Positions 26,739 to 36,197 of a DNA stretch of 64,000 nt are shown here, piece after piece (position 1 is the first letter of the stretch; every line of letters begins with the position of its first letter). The stretch is from positions 3,344,079 through 3,408,078 of the forward strand of contig NZ_JAELVF020000001.1 of assembly GCF_018101125.2 (NCBI RefSeq). Reading direction: 5' to 3'. The notes beneath the pieces are model-generated. The model worked only from the letters and a program-made list of their open reading frames with translations, was not told the origin of the DNA and made no database searches. The position numbers and the translations under genes are program-made. This stretch comes from Streptomyces tardus. Lineage in GTDB: Bacteria; Actinomycetota; Actinomycetes; Streptomycetales; Streptomycetaceae.

Positions 26739-28888
26739 GCGCCCTCCCCGGCCCTCGCGCCCGAACCCGCGGCGGCGGCACGGCCGGATCCGACGGCGTC
26801 CGAGTCGGTGTCGGAGGCAGGACCGGTGTCGGCGTCCGGACCAGTGTCGGCGCCCGGGTTGGCGGCGTCCGGGTCGGCGGCGTCCGGGTCGACCACGGCG
26901 AGCACCTGGTCCATCGCCACCGTGCTGCCGGGACGCACATCGAGCTCGGTGACGGTGCCCGCGTGCGGTGCGGAGATGACGTGCTCCATCTTCATCGCCT
27001 CGACGATCACCAGGGCCTGCCCGGCCTCGACCCGGTCCCCCACCGAGGCCTTCACCACCGTGACGGTGCCCGGCATCGGCGCGGTCAGCGCGTCGGCGCC
27101 GTGCGCACCCGCCCCGCCGCGCAGGGCGGCGGCGACCGGATCGTGGTCGACCAGATGCCAGCCGGAACCCTCCGAGCCGAGCCACCGCTCACCGGCCCCG
27201 GCCACATGGTGGTGGCCGAGCATCGTGCCCCGCCACTCCGTCCGCACCCGGCCCGACTCCTCCGCGGCCAGGTGCGCGGCGACGGGCTCGCCCTCCGCGC
27301 CGATCCGCACCTCGGTGCCGGGCCCCCGGCCGCGCACGGCGACGGCCACCGGCTCCGCGCCCGGCGCTCTGAAGTGGTACGTCGTCCAGGCGCTCCGGCC
27401 GTCCAGCCGCCAGCCGGAGGGGACCGAGAACGGGTCCGTCCAGCCCTGCCCGCTCGGCTCCAGCGCGGCGTGCCGCAGCAGCGCCGCGGTGGCGTACACC
27501 TCGTCCGGCACGCCGGCCGCGACCAGCGACGCCGCGTCCCGGTCGACCAGGCCGGTGTCCAACTCGCCGCTGCGCACGGCCGGATGGGCCAGCAGCGCGC
27601 GCAGGAATCCGGTGTTGGTGTCGACGCCGAGCACGGTTGTCTCCGCCAGCGCGGCGCGCAGCCGCCGCAGCGCGCTCGACCGGTCGGTCCCGTACGCGAT
27701 GACCTTGGCGAGCATCGGGTCGTAGGTCGTGCCGACCTCGCTGCCCTCGCTCAGGCCGGAGTCCACCCGTACGCCCTCGCCGCCGGGCTCGCGCAGCAGC
27801 CGTACGGTGCCGGCCGAGGGCAGGAAGTCGACCCGCTCGCCGCTGGGGCGGGCGGTCTCGGCGCAGATACGGGCTTCCACGGCGTGCCCGGTCATCCGGA
27901 TGTCGCCCTGCCGCCACGGGAGTTGCTCGCCGGCGGCGACCCGCAGCTGCCACTCCACCAGGTCCACACCGCACACCAGCTCGGTGACCGGGTGCTCGAC
28001 CTGGAGCCGGGTGTTCATCTCCATGAAGAAGTACGAGCGCGCGTCCGTCCCGGCGACGATGAACTCGACCGTGCCCGCGCCGCGGTACCCGCACGAGCGC
28101 GCCGCCTCGACGGCCGCCGCGCCCATCGCCGACCTGGTCTCCTCGTCGAGGAACGGGCTCGGCGCCTCCTCGATGATCTTCTGGTGACGGCGCTGGAGCG
28201 AGCACTCGCGCTCCCCGAAGTGGACGACGTTGCCGTGGCCGTCCGCCATCACCTGGATCTCGATGTGCCGCGGCCGGTCGACCCACCGCTCCACCAGGAG
28301 CGTGTCGTCGCCGAAGGAGCCGCGCGCCTCGCGCCGGGCTGCGGCGATCTCCTCGGCGAACAGGGCCGGATCGCGGACCAGCCGCATGCCCTTGCCGCCG
28401 CCGCCCGCAGAGGGCTTCAGCAGCACCGGAACGCCCACCTCCGTCGCGGCGTCGATGAGTTGGGCGTCGCTGAGGCCGCTGCCCGAGGAGCCGGGGACGA
28501 CCGGCACGCCGGCCTTCAGCACGGTCTCCTTGGCGCGGATCTTGTCGCCCATCAGCTCGATCGCGGAGGCCGGGGGGCCGATGAAGGCCCGCCCCGACTC
28601 CGTCACCGCACGGGCGAACGCGGCGTTCTCCGCCAGGAACCCGTACCCCGGGTGCACGGCCTGCGCGCCGGTGCGCTCCGCGGCCTCCAGCAGCCGCTCG
28701 ACCGAGAGGTAGCTCTCGGAGGCCGCCGCCGGCCCGATGCGCACCGCCGTGTCGGCCTCGCGCACATGGCGGGCGCCGGCGTCCGCGTCGCTGTACACCG
28801 CCACCGAGCGCACGCCGAGCCGGCGCAGCGTACGGATGACGCGTACCGCGATCTCGCCGCGGTTGGCGACCAGCACGGTGTCGAACAT
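26735..28888 (-). CDS. Methylcrotonyl-CoA carboxylase biotin-carboxylase/BCCP subunit
   Basis: This 717-residue protein has the ATP-grasp biotin carboxylase (MFDTVLVANRGEIAVRV start, GGGGKGMRLV ATP loop, FMEMNTRLQVEH catalytic block) and a C-terminal biotinyl domain with EAMKMEH, whose Lys carries biotin. About 40 further residues are an acidic Asp/Ala/Gly tail (ADPDAANPGAD and similar), unusual for the family. The start is ATG 28888; an ATG 11 codons upstream (28921) is possible. With the carboxyltransferase just upstream it would form 3-methylcrotonyl-CoA carboxylase. Confidence 0.9.
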   Translation of the reverse strand: MFDTVLVANRGEIAVRVIRTLRRLGVRSVAVYSDADAGARHVREADTAVRIGPAAASESYLSVERLLEAAERTGAQAVHPGYGFLAENAAFARAVTESGRAFIGPPASAIELMGDKIRAKETVLKAGVPVVPGSSGSGLSDAQLIDAATEVGVPVLLKPSAGGGGKGMRLVRDPALFAEEIAAARREARGSFGDDTLLVERWVDRPRHIEIQVMADGHGNVVHFGERECSLQRRHQKIIEEAPSPFLDEETRSAMGAAAVEAARSCGYRGAGTVEFIVAGTDARSYFFMEMNTRLQVEHPVTELVCGVDLVEWQLRVAAGEQLPWRQGDIRMTGHAVEARICAETARPSGERVDFLPSAGTVRLLREPGGEGVRVDSGLSEGSEVGTTYDPMLAKVIAYGTDRSSALRRLRAALAETTVLGVDTNTGFLRALLAHPAVRSGELDTGLVDRDAASLVAAGVPDEVYATAALLRHAALEPSGQGWTDPFSVPSGWRLDGRSAWTTYHFRAPGAEPVAVAVRGRGPGTEVRIGAEGEPVAAHLAAEESGRVRTEWRGTMLGHHHVAGAGERWLGSEGSGWHLVDHDPVAAALRGGAGAHGADALTAPMPGTVTVVKASVGDRVEAGQALVIVEAMKMEHVISAPHAGTVTELDVRPGSTVAMDQVLAVVDPDAADPDAANPGADTGPDADTGPASDTDSDAVGSGRAAAAGSGARAGEGA

Positions 28889-28932
28889 CCCCTGGGCTCC
28901 CTCGGGTTCGTGGTCAGACATGTCCGCGGTCC

Positions 28933-30564
28933 TCACATCCGGAAGACGCCGAAGCCCTGCGCGGCCTGGTCGCGCGCGGGCAGCGGTGCGTTGGCGCAGG
29001 CGGTGAGCGCGAGGCCGACGACCGTACGGGTCTGCAACGGGTCGATCACCCCGTCGTCCCACAGCCGGGCGGTGGCGTAGTAGGCGTTGCCCTGGGTGTC
29101 GTACTGGGCGCGGACCGGGTCCTTGAACGCCTCCTCGTCCTCCGCGCTCCACTGCTCGCCGCGCGACTCCAACTGGTCGCGCTTGACCGTGGCCAGTACG
29201 GAGGCAGCCTGCTCGCCGCCCATGACGGAGATCTTGGCGTTCGGCCACATCCACAGGAAGCGGGGCGAGTACGCCCGGCCGCACATCGAGTAGTTGCCCG
29301 CGCCGTAGGAGCCGCCGACCACGACGGTGAGCTTGGGGACCCGGGCGCAGGCGACGGCGGTGACCATCTTCGCGCCGTGCTTGGCGATGCCGCCGGCCTC
29401 GTAGTCCCGGCCCACCATGAAGCCGGAGATGTTCTGGAGGAAGAGCAGCGGGATGCCGCGCTGGTCGCAGAGCTCGATGAAGTGGGCGCCCTTCTGCGCC
29501 GATTCGGCGAACAGGATGCCGTTGTTGGCGACGATGCCCACCGGGTGCCCGTGGACGCGGGCGAAGCCGGTGACGAGCGTCTGGCCGTACTCGGACTTGA
29601 ACTCCTGGAAGCGGGAGCCGTCGGCGATCCGGGCGATCACCTCGCGCACGTCGTAGGGCGTGCGGGAGTCCACCGGCACCGCGCCGTACAGCCCGGCCGG
29701 GTCGACCGCGGGCTCCTCGACCGGCTGCACCGACCACGGCAGCGGGCCGCGATCGGGGAGGGTGGCGACGATGTTCCGCACGATCCGCAGTGCGTGCGCG
29801 TCGTCCTCCGCGAGGTGGTCGGTGACGCCGGAGACACGCGAGTGCACCTCGCCGCCGCCCAGCTCCTCGGCCGTGACGACCTCACCGGTGGCGGCCTTCA
29901 CCAGCGGCGGGCCGCCGAGGAAGATCGTGCCCTGCTCGCGCACGATCACCGCCTCGTCGCTCATCGCCGGGACGTAGGCGCCGCCTGCGGTGCAGGAACC
30001 GAGCACCGCGGCGATCTGCGGGATGCCGCTGCCCGACATCCGGGCCTGGTTGTAGAAGATCCGGCCGAAGTGCTCGCGGTCGGGGAAGACCTCGTCCTGC
30101 ATCGGCAGGAAGGCGCCGCCGGAGTCGACCAGGTAGAGGCAGGGGAGGCGGTTCTCCAGCGCGACCTCCTGGGCGCGCAGATGCTTCTTGACCGTCATCG
30201 GGTAGTACGTGCCGCCCTTGACCGTCGCGTCGTTGGCGACGATCACCACCTCGCGCCCGCTGACCCGGCCGATGCCGGCGATGACGCCGGCAGCCGGTGC
30301 GGCGCCGTCGTACATCCCGTCGGCGGCGAGCGGTGCGAGCTCCAGGAAGGGAGAGCCCGGGTCCAGGAGCGCATCCACCCGCTCGCGCGGCAGCAGCTTG
30401 CCCCGCGCGGTGTGGCGGGCGCGGGCCTTCTCACCTCCGCCGAGCCGTGCCGCGGCGAGCTTCTCCCGCAGTTGCGCCGCCAGCTCCCGGTGCGCTTCCT
30501 CATGGGTGCGCCACTGCGGGGAGGTTGGGTCGGCGGTGCTGGACAGCGGCGGTGCCTGCTGCAT
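28933..30564 (-). CDS. accD1: Methylcrotonyl-CoA carboxylase carboxyltransferase subunit
   Basis: This 543-residue protein is a full-length acyl-CoA carboxyltransferase (crotonase-like halves). Typical segments are [77 protein letters not shown] and, in the second half, [29 protein letters not shown] and [20 protein letters not shown]. These match methylcrotonyl-CoA rather than propionyl-CoA enzymes. It is the first gene of the operon, divergent from a TetR gene. Confidence 0.92.
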   Translation of the reverse strand: MQQAPPLSSTADPTSPQWRTHEEAHRELAAQLREKLAAARLGGGEKARARHTARGKLLPRERVDALLDPGSPFLELAPLAADGMYDGAAPAAGVIAGIGRVSGREVVIVANDATVKGGTYYPMTVKKHLRAQEVALENRLPCLYLVDSGGAFLPMQDEVFPDREHFGRIFYNQARMSGSGIPQIAAVLGSCTAGGAYVPAMSDEAVIVREQGTIFLGGPPLVKAATGEVVTAEELGGGEVHSRVSGVTDHLAEDDAHALRIVRNIVATLPDRGPLPWSVQPVEEPAVDPAGLYGAVPVDSRTPYDVREVIARIADGSRFQEFKSEYGQTLVTGFARVHGHPVGIVANNGILFAESAQKGAHFIELCDQRGIPLLFLQNISGFMVGRDYEAGGIAKHGAKMVTAVACARVPKLTVVVGGSYGAGNYSMCGRAYSPRFLWMWPNAKISVMGGEQAASVLATVKRDQLESRGEQWSAEDEEAFKDPVRAQYDTQGNAYYATARLWDDGVIDPLQTRTVVGLALTACANAPLPARDQAAQGFGVFRM

Positions 30565-30585
30565 GCCCTGAGCCCCTTTGCTCGT

Positions 30586-30631
30586 GGTTAATAGGCGTTA
30601 ACCAATGGTCGCAAGGTTAACGTCCACTAAC
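30586..30631. promoter_or_regulatory. TetR operator candidates between accD1 and the TetR gene
   Basis: GGTTAATAGGCGTTAACC (30586-30603) is a 6-bp perfect inverted repeat with a six-base centre. GTTAACGTCCACTAAC (30616-30631) repeats the same half-sites, GTTA and TAAC, 13 bases on. Both lie in the 88-base divergent promoter region and are the only A/T-rich part of it, as expected for sites of the neighbouring TetR protein. Confidence 0.65.
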
Positions 30632-30652
30632 ACGGCTGTCTACAATCGTGGG

Positions 30653-31321
30653 ATGAGCAGCGAGACCGGCACGCCCGTCGACCCGGCCGTGCGTTCCGAA
30701 CAGGCCGCGCGAGGGGACCGGCCCGTGCGGCCCCGTACGCGCAGGGAGCAGATCCTCGGCGAGGCCGCGCGGCTCTTCGCCGAGCGCGGCTTCCACGGCG
30801 TCGGCGTCGACGAGATAGGGGCGGCGGTCGGCATCAGCGGGCCCGGCCTCTACCGCCACTTCGCCGGCAAGGACGCCATGCTGGCCGAGTTGCTGGTCGG
30901 CATCAGCGAGCGTCTGCACGACGGTGGGCAGCGGCGCCTGCTCGACCAGGGGGGCGCGGCGCACCCGCCCGCCAGGGCGCTGGACGCGCTGATCGAGGGG
31001 CACATCGAGTTCGCGCTCGACGACCGCGCGCTGATCACCCTCCACGACCGCGAGCTCGACCGGCTGCGCGACGACGACCGCAAGCGGGTGCGCCGACTCC
31101 AGCGCCAGTACGTCGAGTTGTGGGTCGGCGTGGTGCGCGAGGTCCATCCGTCGCTGCCGGAGGCCGAGGCCCGTACGGCCGTCCACGCGGTCTTCGGCCT
31201 GCTGAACTCCACTCCGCACCTCAGCCGCCCCGCGGCGCTGCCCTCGCGGCAGAGCACGGCCGCGCTGCTGCACCGGCTCGCCCGGGGCGCCTTCGACTCG
31301 GCGGCGCGGGCGTACGGCTGA
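30653..31321 (+). CDS. TetR-family regulator of the leucine/isovalerate operon
   Basis: This 222-residue protein has a TetR helix-turn-helix at about residues 25-70 (TRREQILGEAARLFAERGFHGVGVDEIGAAVGISGPGLYRHFAGKDAML) and an all-helical ligand domain. The first 24 residues are a charged extension. ATG 30653 is adopted; an upstream ATG at 30605 would run through the operator region. Divergent placement against the carboxylase operon indicates it represses that operon and itself, probably relieved by an acyl-CoA. Confidence 0.88.
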   Translation: MSSETGTPVDPAVRSEQAARGDRPVRPRTRREQILGEAARLFAERGFHGVGVDEIGAAVGISGPGLYRHFAGKDAMLAELLVGISERLHDGGQRRLLDQGGAAHPPARALDALIEGHIEFALDDRALITLHDRELDRLRDDDRKRVRRLQRQYVELWVGVVREVHPSLPEAEARTAVHAVFGLLNSTPHLSRPAALPSRQSTAALLHRLARGAFDSAARAYG

Positions 31322-31350
31322 GGCCCGTCGCGGGCTCGGGCCGGGGCTCC

Positions 31351-31953
31351 TCAGCCGATCTTGACGCCGCGTGCGGCCAGGTACTTCACGGGGTCGATGT
31401 CGGTGCCGTAGTTGCGGGTGGTGCGCACCTCGAAGTGCAGATGCGGACCGGAGACCCGTCCGCTGGCACCGGTGTTGCCGAGCCGGGAGCCGCCGGTCAC
31501 CCGCCCGCCCCGCTTGACCTGGAGTGACGACATGTGGGCGTAGAGGATGAAGTGCCCGTCGTCCATCCTCACCAGCACCGCCTGCCCGTAGTCGCCCTGG
31601 TCGCCGGCGATGTCCACGGTGCCCGGTCCGACCGAGAAGAGCGGGGTGCCGGTGTCGACGGCGAAGTCGATGCCGGTGTGCCGGCCGGCCAGCCAGTCGC
31701 CCTCGATGCCGTACGCCGCGGAGATCGCGTGCTGCCCGGTCAGCGGTCGAGCCCATCGCCCGCCGGGCGCCGCCTGCGGGCCCGGCCCGCCGGCCGCCGT
31801 GGCGCGCAGCGTCCGGTTCATCGGCTCGCCGGGGCCTGCCGACGCCGACCGGGCGCAGCCCAGCGCAGGCAGAAGTCCCAGCGCCGCGAGCGCGCCGCCG
31901 CGCAGCAGCATTCCGCGTCGGGACAGTGATGGTTCCTCATGGTGCGTACACAT
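31351..31953 (-). CDS. M23 family cell-wall endopeptidase, lipoprotein
   Basis: This 200-residue protein has an RRG-containing signal (SLSRRGMLLRGGALAALGLLPALGCARS) with a lipobox Cys, so it is probably Tat-exported and lipid-anchored. The peptidase domain has GRHTGIDFAV with the metal His and Asp, and SGPHLHFEVR with the second HxH. M23 enzymes cut peptidoglycan cross-bridges. ATG 31953 follows AAGGAGG; the open frame beyond it is not coding. It is convergent with the TetR gene, 29 bases away. Confidence 0.88.
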   Translation of the reverse strand: MCTHHEEPSLSRRGMLLRGGALAALGLLPALGCARSASAGPGEPMNRTLRATAAGGPGPQAAPGGRWARPLTGQHAISAAYGIEGDWLAGRHTGIDFAVDTGTPLFSVGPGTVDIAGDQGDYGQAVLVRMDDGHFILYAHMSSLQVKRGGRVTGGSRLGNTGASGRVSGPHLHFEVRTTRNYGTDIDPVKYLAARGVKIG

Positions 31954-32304
31954 GCGTCCTCCTTGGCGGTGACTTGGCTCACTGCGAGGACACGCCAGGG
32001 TGCGCGGCGCTGCATCTCCTGGGCGGGGCGATACGCGCCCGAACGGTGTACCGACGGCGGGTCCGGTGGACGCAACCGGTCGGCGCAGGCCCGGAGTTGG
32101 CCGTGGGCGGCGTACTGACGGCGGCTCACTCCGTGCGGGTGAATGGACTGAACCACTGCGCGCTGCGTTCCGGGCGGGGTTCACGGAGCGTCAGAACGGC
32201 GTTCGGGCACGGCCGGTGAGGGCCGGTCAGGCGGTGAGGGCCGGCCGGGCCCGCCCGTCGGCCCGTGGCGGGGTGAGCCCGCTTCCCGGCAGTGCCGGGG
32301 CGGA
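31954..32304. other. Leader region of the M23 gene and end of the zinc-ribbon gene
   Basis: This 351-base region carries no convincing gene. On the minus strand it is the long leader of the M23 gene; CTCCGTG and CACGGAG segments there could pair, but no known riboswitch consensus was recognised. Near its right end a CCCGGC-AGT-GCCGGG hairpin (32285-32299) ends the zinc-ribbon gene, and GGTGAGGGCCGG is directly repeated at about 32215-32250. Confidence 0.5.
32285..32299 (-). terminator. Hairpin after the zinc-ribbon gene
   Basis: A perfect 6-bp stem with a three-base loop begins six bases after the stop codon of the minus-strand gene ending at 32305. Confidence 0.5.
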
Positions 32305-33420
32305 TCAGTTGGGGCAGAAGATCCACCAGCAGCCGTCGTCGGTCGGAGTGGGCTCCGGCTCCGGCTCCTGCGTCGGCTCCTCGGTGGGGCTCGTCGGCGG
32401 ATGGGTGGGGCTGGTGGGCGCCTGCGATTCCGAGGGCCCCGAGGGTCGCCCGCTGGGTGAGGAGTCGTCGGGTTCGGAGGAGTCCGAAGGGTCGGCGGAG
32501 TCGGAGGCGCTCGCGCTCGGCGACTCCTCGTCGTCCCCCTCGCCGGTCCCCGAGGCCGACGGGCTGTCGGCGTCTGTCGAAGGAGTGTCCCCGGGCGTGA
32601 CGCCGCCGCTCGGACCGGTCCCGGACTCGCCGGGCTCGGGCCGGGCGCGTTCGTCGGCGTCCTGTCGGTCGGCGACGTTGTCCGAGGGGGAGTCGAGGCC
32701 GGGGATGGCGACGTTGCCGGCCTCCACCGCGACCAGCCCGGCCAGTACGACGGCGGCCAGTACGGCGCCGACCGCTATCCGACGCCGCCGGGCGCGCTGC
32801 GACCGCCGGTGCGCGGAGCGCCCGGCCGCCCTGCGTCGCGCGGCGCGGGGGCCGACTGCCGTGTCCTGGGTGCCCGTTGACCCGTGGCTGTCCTCACCGG
32901 TGTCGGCACTGCCCTCCGTGCTCGGGCCGCCGGACGGGTCTGCGCCGGTGTGTGCGCCGCTCTCTGCGCTCGGGCCCGCGGCGCGGTCTGCGGCGGCGCG
33001 ACCGGAGGTCGTGGCGGCCCTGCGCGCGGCCCTGCGGCCGACCGGCTGTCCGGCCTCCGGCCCGGCCCCGCCCGGCACTGCGTCGCCCGGACCTCCGCGG
33101 TCGGGGTGCCCGGCCTCGCGGGGCCGGTCCGCCGCGTACGGGTCCGCCGCGTACGGGTCCGGGGTGTGCGGTTCGCGTTGCGCGGCGCCGTACGGGTCCG
33201 GCTGTCCGGCGTCGTACGGGTCGTACGTGCCTGGCTGCGCGCCGTACGTGCCGTGGGGGTCGCCGTACCCGCCGGCGGGCCGGCCGCCGTACGCGTCGCT
33301 GTACTCGCCGTATCCGCCGCCGGGCTGTCCGCCGGGTTGCGCGCTCGCGTTCAGTTGACCGCAACCGGGGCAGTTCAGTGCACCGTTGAGTCGACGCCGG
33401 CACAACGCGCAGAAATCCAC
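32305..33420 (-). CDS. Zinc-ribbon, single-membrane-pass protein with disordered arms
   Basis: This 371-residue protein starts with a CxxC...CxxC zinc ribbon (FCALCRRRLNGALNCPGCGQ). Next come a Gly/Tyr/Pro-rich repeat region (YGDPHGTYGAQPGTYDPYDA and similar), an Arg/Ala-rich stretch and one membrane segment (RIAVGAVLAAVVLAGLVAV, about residues 217-235). The outer part is Ser/Asp/Pro/Thr-rich and ends in GCWWIFCPN, where two cysteines may form a disulfide. GTG 33420 is the start, behind GGAG. Likely a cell-envelope protein; function unknown. Confidence 0.7.
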   Translation of the reverse strand: MDFCALCRRRLNGALNCPGCGQLNASAQPGGQPGGGYGEYSDAYGGRPAGGYGDPHGTYGAQPGTYDPYDAGQPDPYGAAQREPHTPDPYAADPYAADRPREAGHPDRGGPGDAVPGGAGPEAGQPVGRRAARRAATTSGRAAADRAAGPSAESGAHTGADPSGGPSTEGSADTGEDSHGSTGTQDTAVGPRAARRRAAGRSAHRRSQRARRRRIAVGAVLAAVVLAGLVAVEAGNVAIPGLDSPSDNVADRQDADERARPEPGESGTGPSGGVTPGDTPSTDADSPSASGTGEGDDEESPSASASDSADPSDSSEPDDSSPSGRPSGPSESQAPTSPTHPPTSPTEEPTQEPEPEPTPTDDGCWWIFCPN

Positions 33421-33432
33421 GGACGCTCCGTC

Positions 33433-33442
33433 GGGGGGGGGG
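33433..33442. repeat. Ten-base G run in the 5' leader of the zinc-ribbon gene
   Basis: The plus strand has ten consecutive G (C10 in the transcript) about 13-22 bases before the GTG start. Such runs can slip, which might alter translation initiation. Confidence 0.7.
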
Positions 33443-33560
33443 AGGGGATGGCGGCCACTTTACTGGTCGCGCGGCGCCCTCCCAACGGCCCGGGCCCGCC
33501 TTTGCGCGAGAGTGCAGGCCCTTCCTCCCGGTTGCTGGCGACCGGTGCCAAATGTGCGGC

Positions 33561-34601
33561 TCAGCTCGACCCGCGCGGCACCAGCTCCGTGGGCAGCAGG
33601 CGGCGGCGTGCCTCCGACTCGCCCGTGCGGCCGGCGATCTGATCGAGCAGCAGCCCGGTCATTTCGCGTCCCATCAGTTCCACCGGCTGCCGCACGCTGG
33701 TCAGCGGCGGGTCGAGGTGGCGGGCGACCGCGGAGTCGTCGAAGCCGACGAGTGCGACGTCGTCGGGCACCCGGCGGCCGGCTTCGCGCAGTGCCAGCCG
33801 CGCGCCCGAGGCCATCAGGTCCGAGGCGCAGAAGACCGCGTCGAGTTGGGGGCAGCGCTCCAGCAGTTCGCCCATCGCGCGACGGCCGCCCTCCTCGGTG
33901 AAGTCGCCCTGCGCGACGAGCCGGGGGTCGGCCGGGTGGTCGCCGTGCCGCAGAGCTGCGCGGTAGCCCTCCAGGCGGCATTGGGCGGCGTACAGGTCGA
34001 GCGAGCCGGTGACGGTGGCGATCCGGCGTCTGCCGCGCGCGAGCAGATGTGCGACGGCGGCCTCGGCGCCGCCCGGGTTGTCGCAGTCCACGTACGGCAC
34101 CTGCTCGTCCGCTGAGCGGCGCCCGCCGAGCACGGTGGGCATCTCGTACTGCTGGAGGAGTTCGGGCAGCGGATCGCCGGCGTGCATCGAGACCAGCAGT
34201 ACGCCGTCGATGCGGCGGGCCCTGACGTAGCGGGCGAATCGTTCCCGCTCCTTGGGCGTGCGCAGCAGGGTGAGCAGCAGCTGCTTCTCGGTGTCGGCGA
34301 GCGCGGTCGCGACGCCGCTGACGGTTCCCGAGAAGTACGGCTCGGCGAAGAGCCGTGTCTCCGACTCGGGGACCACCAGCGCGATGGAGTCGGTACTGCC
34401 TGCCGCGAGCGCCCGCGCGGAGCCGTTGGGCACGTAGCCCAGCTCTTCGACCGCGGCCTCCACCGCCGCTCTGCTGTGCGCGCTGACGGTGGGGGAGCCG
34501 TTGACCACGCGAGATGCCGTGCCGCGGCCCACCCCGGCGCGTGCCGCCACTTCTTCGAGGGTGGGTCTGCGGGTGTGCCGGGCCGCGCCGGGAGCCGTCA
34601 C
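33561..34601 (-). CDS. cebR: CebR, LacI-family repressor of cellobiose/cello-oligosaccharide use
   Basis: This 346-residue protein has a LacI helix-turn-helix (PTLEEVAARAGVGRGTASRVVNGS, about residues 12-35, and hinge helix PNGSARALAAG) and a periplasmic-binding-like effector domain with DCDNPGGAEAAVAHLLARG and DVALVGFDDSAVARHLDPPLTSVRQP. The sequence matches Streptomyces CebR closely. GTG 34601 follows GGAGG. A perfect TGGGAGCGCTCCCA box lies before cebE, and a near-match lies at bglC, identifying its operon targets; cellobiose releases CebR in related species. Confidence 0.92.
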   Translation of the reverse strand: MTAPGAARHTRRPTLEEVAARAGVGRGTASRVVNGSPTVSAHSRAAVEAAVEELGYVPNGSARALAAGSTDSIALVVPESETRLFAEPYFSGTVSGVATALADTEKQLLLTLLRTPKERERFARYVRARRIDGVLLVSMHAGDPLPELLQQYEMPTVLGGRRSADEQVPYVDCDNPGGAEAAVAHLLARGRRRIATVTGSLDLYAAQCRLEGYRAALRHGDHPADPRLVAQGDFTEEGGRRAMGELLERCPQLDAVFCASDLMASGARLALREAGRRVPDDVALVGFDDSAVARHLDPPLTSVRQPVELMGREMTGLLLDQIAGRTGESEARRRLLPTELVPRGSS

Positions 34602-34769
34602 GGTTGCCTCCTGCCACCTCAGTGTTGTGTTCAAGTAATAGAGCAACTGCCGGTGTCTTGGCCAGTGTTCGACGCGATCGCCCGTACCACCAGCAGGTGT
34701 CGGACTTCTACAGGCTTCCTCCATATTTCGGCGGGGTGAAGAGTTTCTGAGCCGTTGTCGCACAGTGTC

Positions 34770-34827
34770 TTGACACCCTGAGGCCCTTCCGCGAATCTTC
34801 AGTCAATCACGCCTGGGAGCGCTCCCA
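34770..34827 (+). promoter_or_regulatory. cebE promoter with CebR box
   Basis: TTGACA (34770-34775), a 17-base spacer and GAATCT (34793-34798) form a good housekeeping promoter. The perfect 14-base palindrome TGGGAGCGCTCCCA (34814-34827) lies at about the start of transcription, where bound CebR would block the polymerase. It matches the known CebR consensus. Confidence 0.85.
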
Positions 34828-34870
34828 GTGCCCACTCTTCTTTCAATTCCCGTACATCTCGGGAGGACCA

Positions 34871-36184
34871 ATGCACGGCAGAACCCGCATGGCCCGTCTC
34901 ACCCCTCGGCTCTCCGCGGTCACCGCCGTGGTCCTGAGCGCGACCCTGCTGGCCGGCTGCGCCGACGACGGCGGCGGCTCGTCCGGCAAGGACGGGGAAG
35001 TCACCCTGTCGGTGGGGGTGTTCGGAGTCTTCGGCTACAAGCAGGCAGGTCTCTACGACGCCTACGAGAAGCTGAACCCGCACATCAAGATCAAGGAGAA
35101 CTCCACCGAGCGCAACGAGGACTACTACCCGGCGCTGCTCAACCGCCTCTCCGCCAACAGCGGTCTGGCCGACATCCAGGCCGTCGAGGTCAACAACATC
35201 AACGAGCTGGCCACCATCCAGGCCGCGAAGTTCGTCGACATGTCGAAGGCCGACGGTGTCGACGGCAAGGACTACCTGCCCTGGAAGTGGGACCAGGCCA
35301 AGACCGAGGACGACAAGGTCATCGGCCTCGGCACGGACATCGGCCCGATGGGGATCTGCTACCGCAAGGACCTCTTCGACAAGGCCGGACTGCCCACCGA
35401 TCGCGAAGAGGTCGGCAAGCTCTGGGAGGGCGACTGGGCCAAGTACGTCGACACCGGCGAGGACTACATGGAGGACGCCCCCAAGGGCAGCTCCTTCACC
35501 GACAGCGCCGCCGGCCTCTACAACGGAGCCCTCTCCAGCCACGCCAAGAAGAACTACGACGAGGACGGTGAGCTGATCTACAAGGACAGCAAGGCCGTCA
35601 AGGAGTCGTGGGACCTGGCGATGCGTGCGGTCGACGGCAAGATGACCGGCAAGCTCAAGCAGTTCGACACGTCCTGGGACCAGGGCTACGCCAACGGCAC
35701 CTTCGCCAGTGTCATCTGCCCGTCCTGGATGCTCGGTTACATCAAGGAGAAGGCCGGCCCGAAGAACGCCGACCAGTGGGACGTCGCTCCCGCGCCCAAG
35801 CCCGCCAACTGGGGCGGCTCCTTCCTGACGGTGCCCGAGGCGTCCAAGAACAAGGACGAGGCGATCAAGCTCGCCGCCTGGCTGACGGCGCCCGAGCAGC
35901 AGGCCAAGCTCTTCGAGAAGCAGGCCAGCTTCCCGAGCTCCACCAAGGCGCTCGAGCTGCCCGCGGTCAAGAGCGCGAAGCACGAGTACTTCGACAACGC
36001 TCCGATCGGCGAGATCTTCTCCGACGCCGCCAAGGACATGCCCACCGCGATCCTCGGCCCGAAGGACCAGATCATCGGTGAGCAGATCAGCAACGGGATT
36101 CTCTCGGTCGAGCAGCAGGGCAAGTCGCCCGACTCCGCCTGGAGCGCCACGACCAAGAAGATCGACGACGTCCTCGACGAGTGA
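34871..36184 (+). CDS. cebE: Cellobiose/cellotriose ABC transporter substrate-binding lipoprotein
   Basis: This 437-residue family-1 sugar-binding protein has a signal peptide ending in the lipobox LLAGC, followed by a Gly/Ser linker. Recognisable parts are VFGVFGYKQAGLYDAYEKLNPHIKIKEN, GTDIGPMGICYRKDLFDKAGLP and FASVICPSWMLGYIKE. It captures cello-oligosaccharides at the cell surface. The ATG follows GGGAGG. It opens the cebEFG-bglC operon. Confidence 0.92.
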   Translation: MHGRTRMARLTPRLSAVTAVVLSATLLAGCADDGGGSSGKDGEVTLSVGVFGVFGYKQAGLYDAYEKLNPHIKIKENSTERNEDYYPALLNRLSANSGLADIQAVEVNNINELATIQAAKFVDMSKADGVDGKDYLPWKWDQAKTEDDKVIGLGTDIGPMGICYRKDLFDKAGLPTDREEVGKLWEGDWAKYVDTGEDYMEDAPKGSSFTDSAAGLYNGALSSHAKKNYDEDGELIYKDSKAVKESWDLAMRAVDGKMTGKLKQFDTSWDQGYANGTFASVICPSWMLGYIKEKAGPKNADQWDVAPAPKPANWGGSFLTVPEASKNKDEAIKLAAWLTAPEQQAKLFEKQASFPSSTKALELPAVKSAKHEYFDNAPIGEIFSDAAKDMPTAILGPKDQIIGEQISNGILSVEQQGKSPDSAWSATTKKIDDVLDE

Positions 36185-36197
36185 CCGGAGCCGATGA

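Noticed and set aside
31954..32304. Possible cyclic-di-AMP riboswitch before the M23 peptidase gene
   Set aside because: Such riboswitches do precede cell-wall hydrolase genes in actinobacteria, but I could not match the conserved core; only generic short pairings were found.
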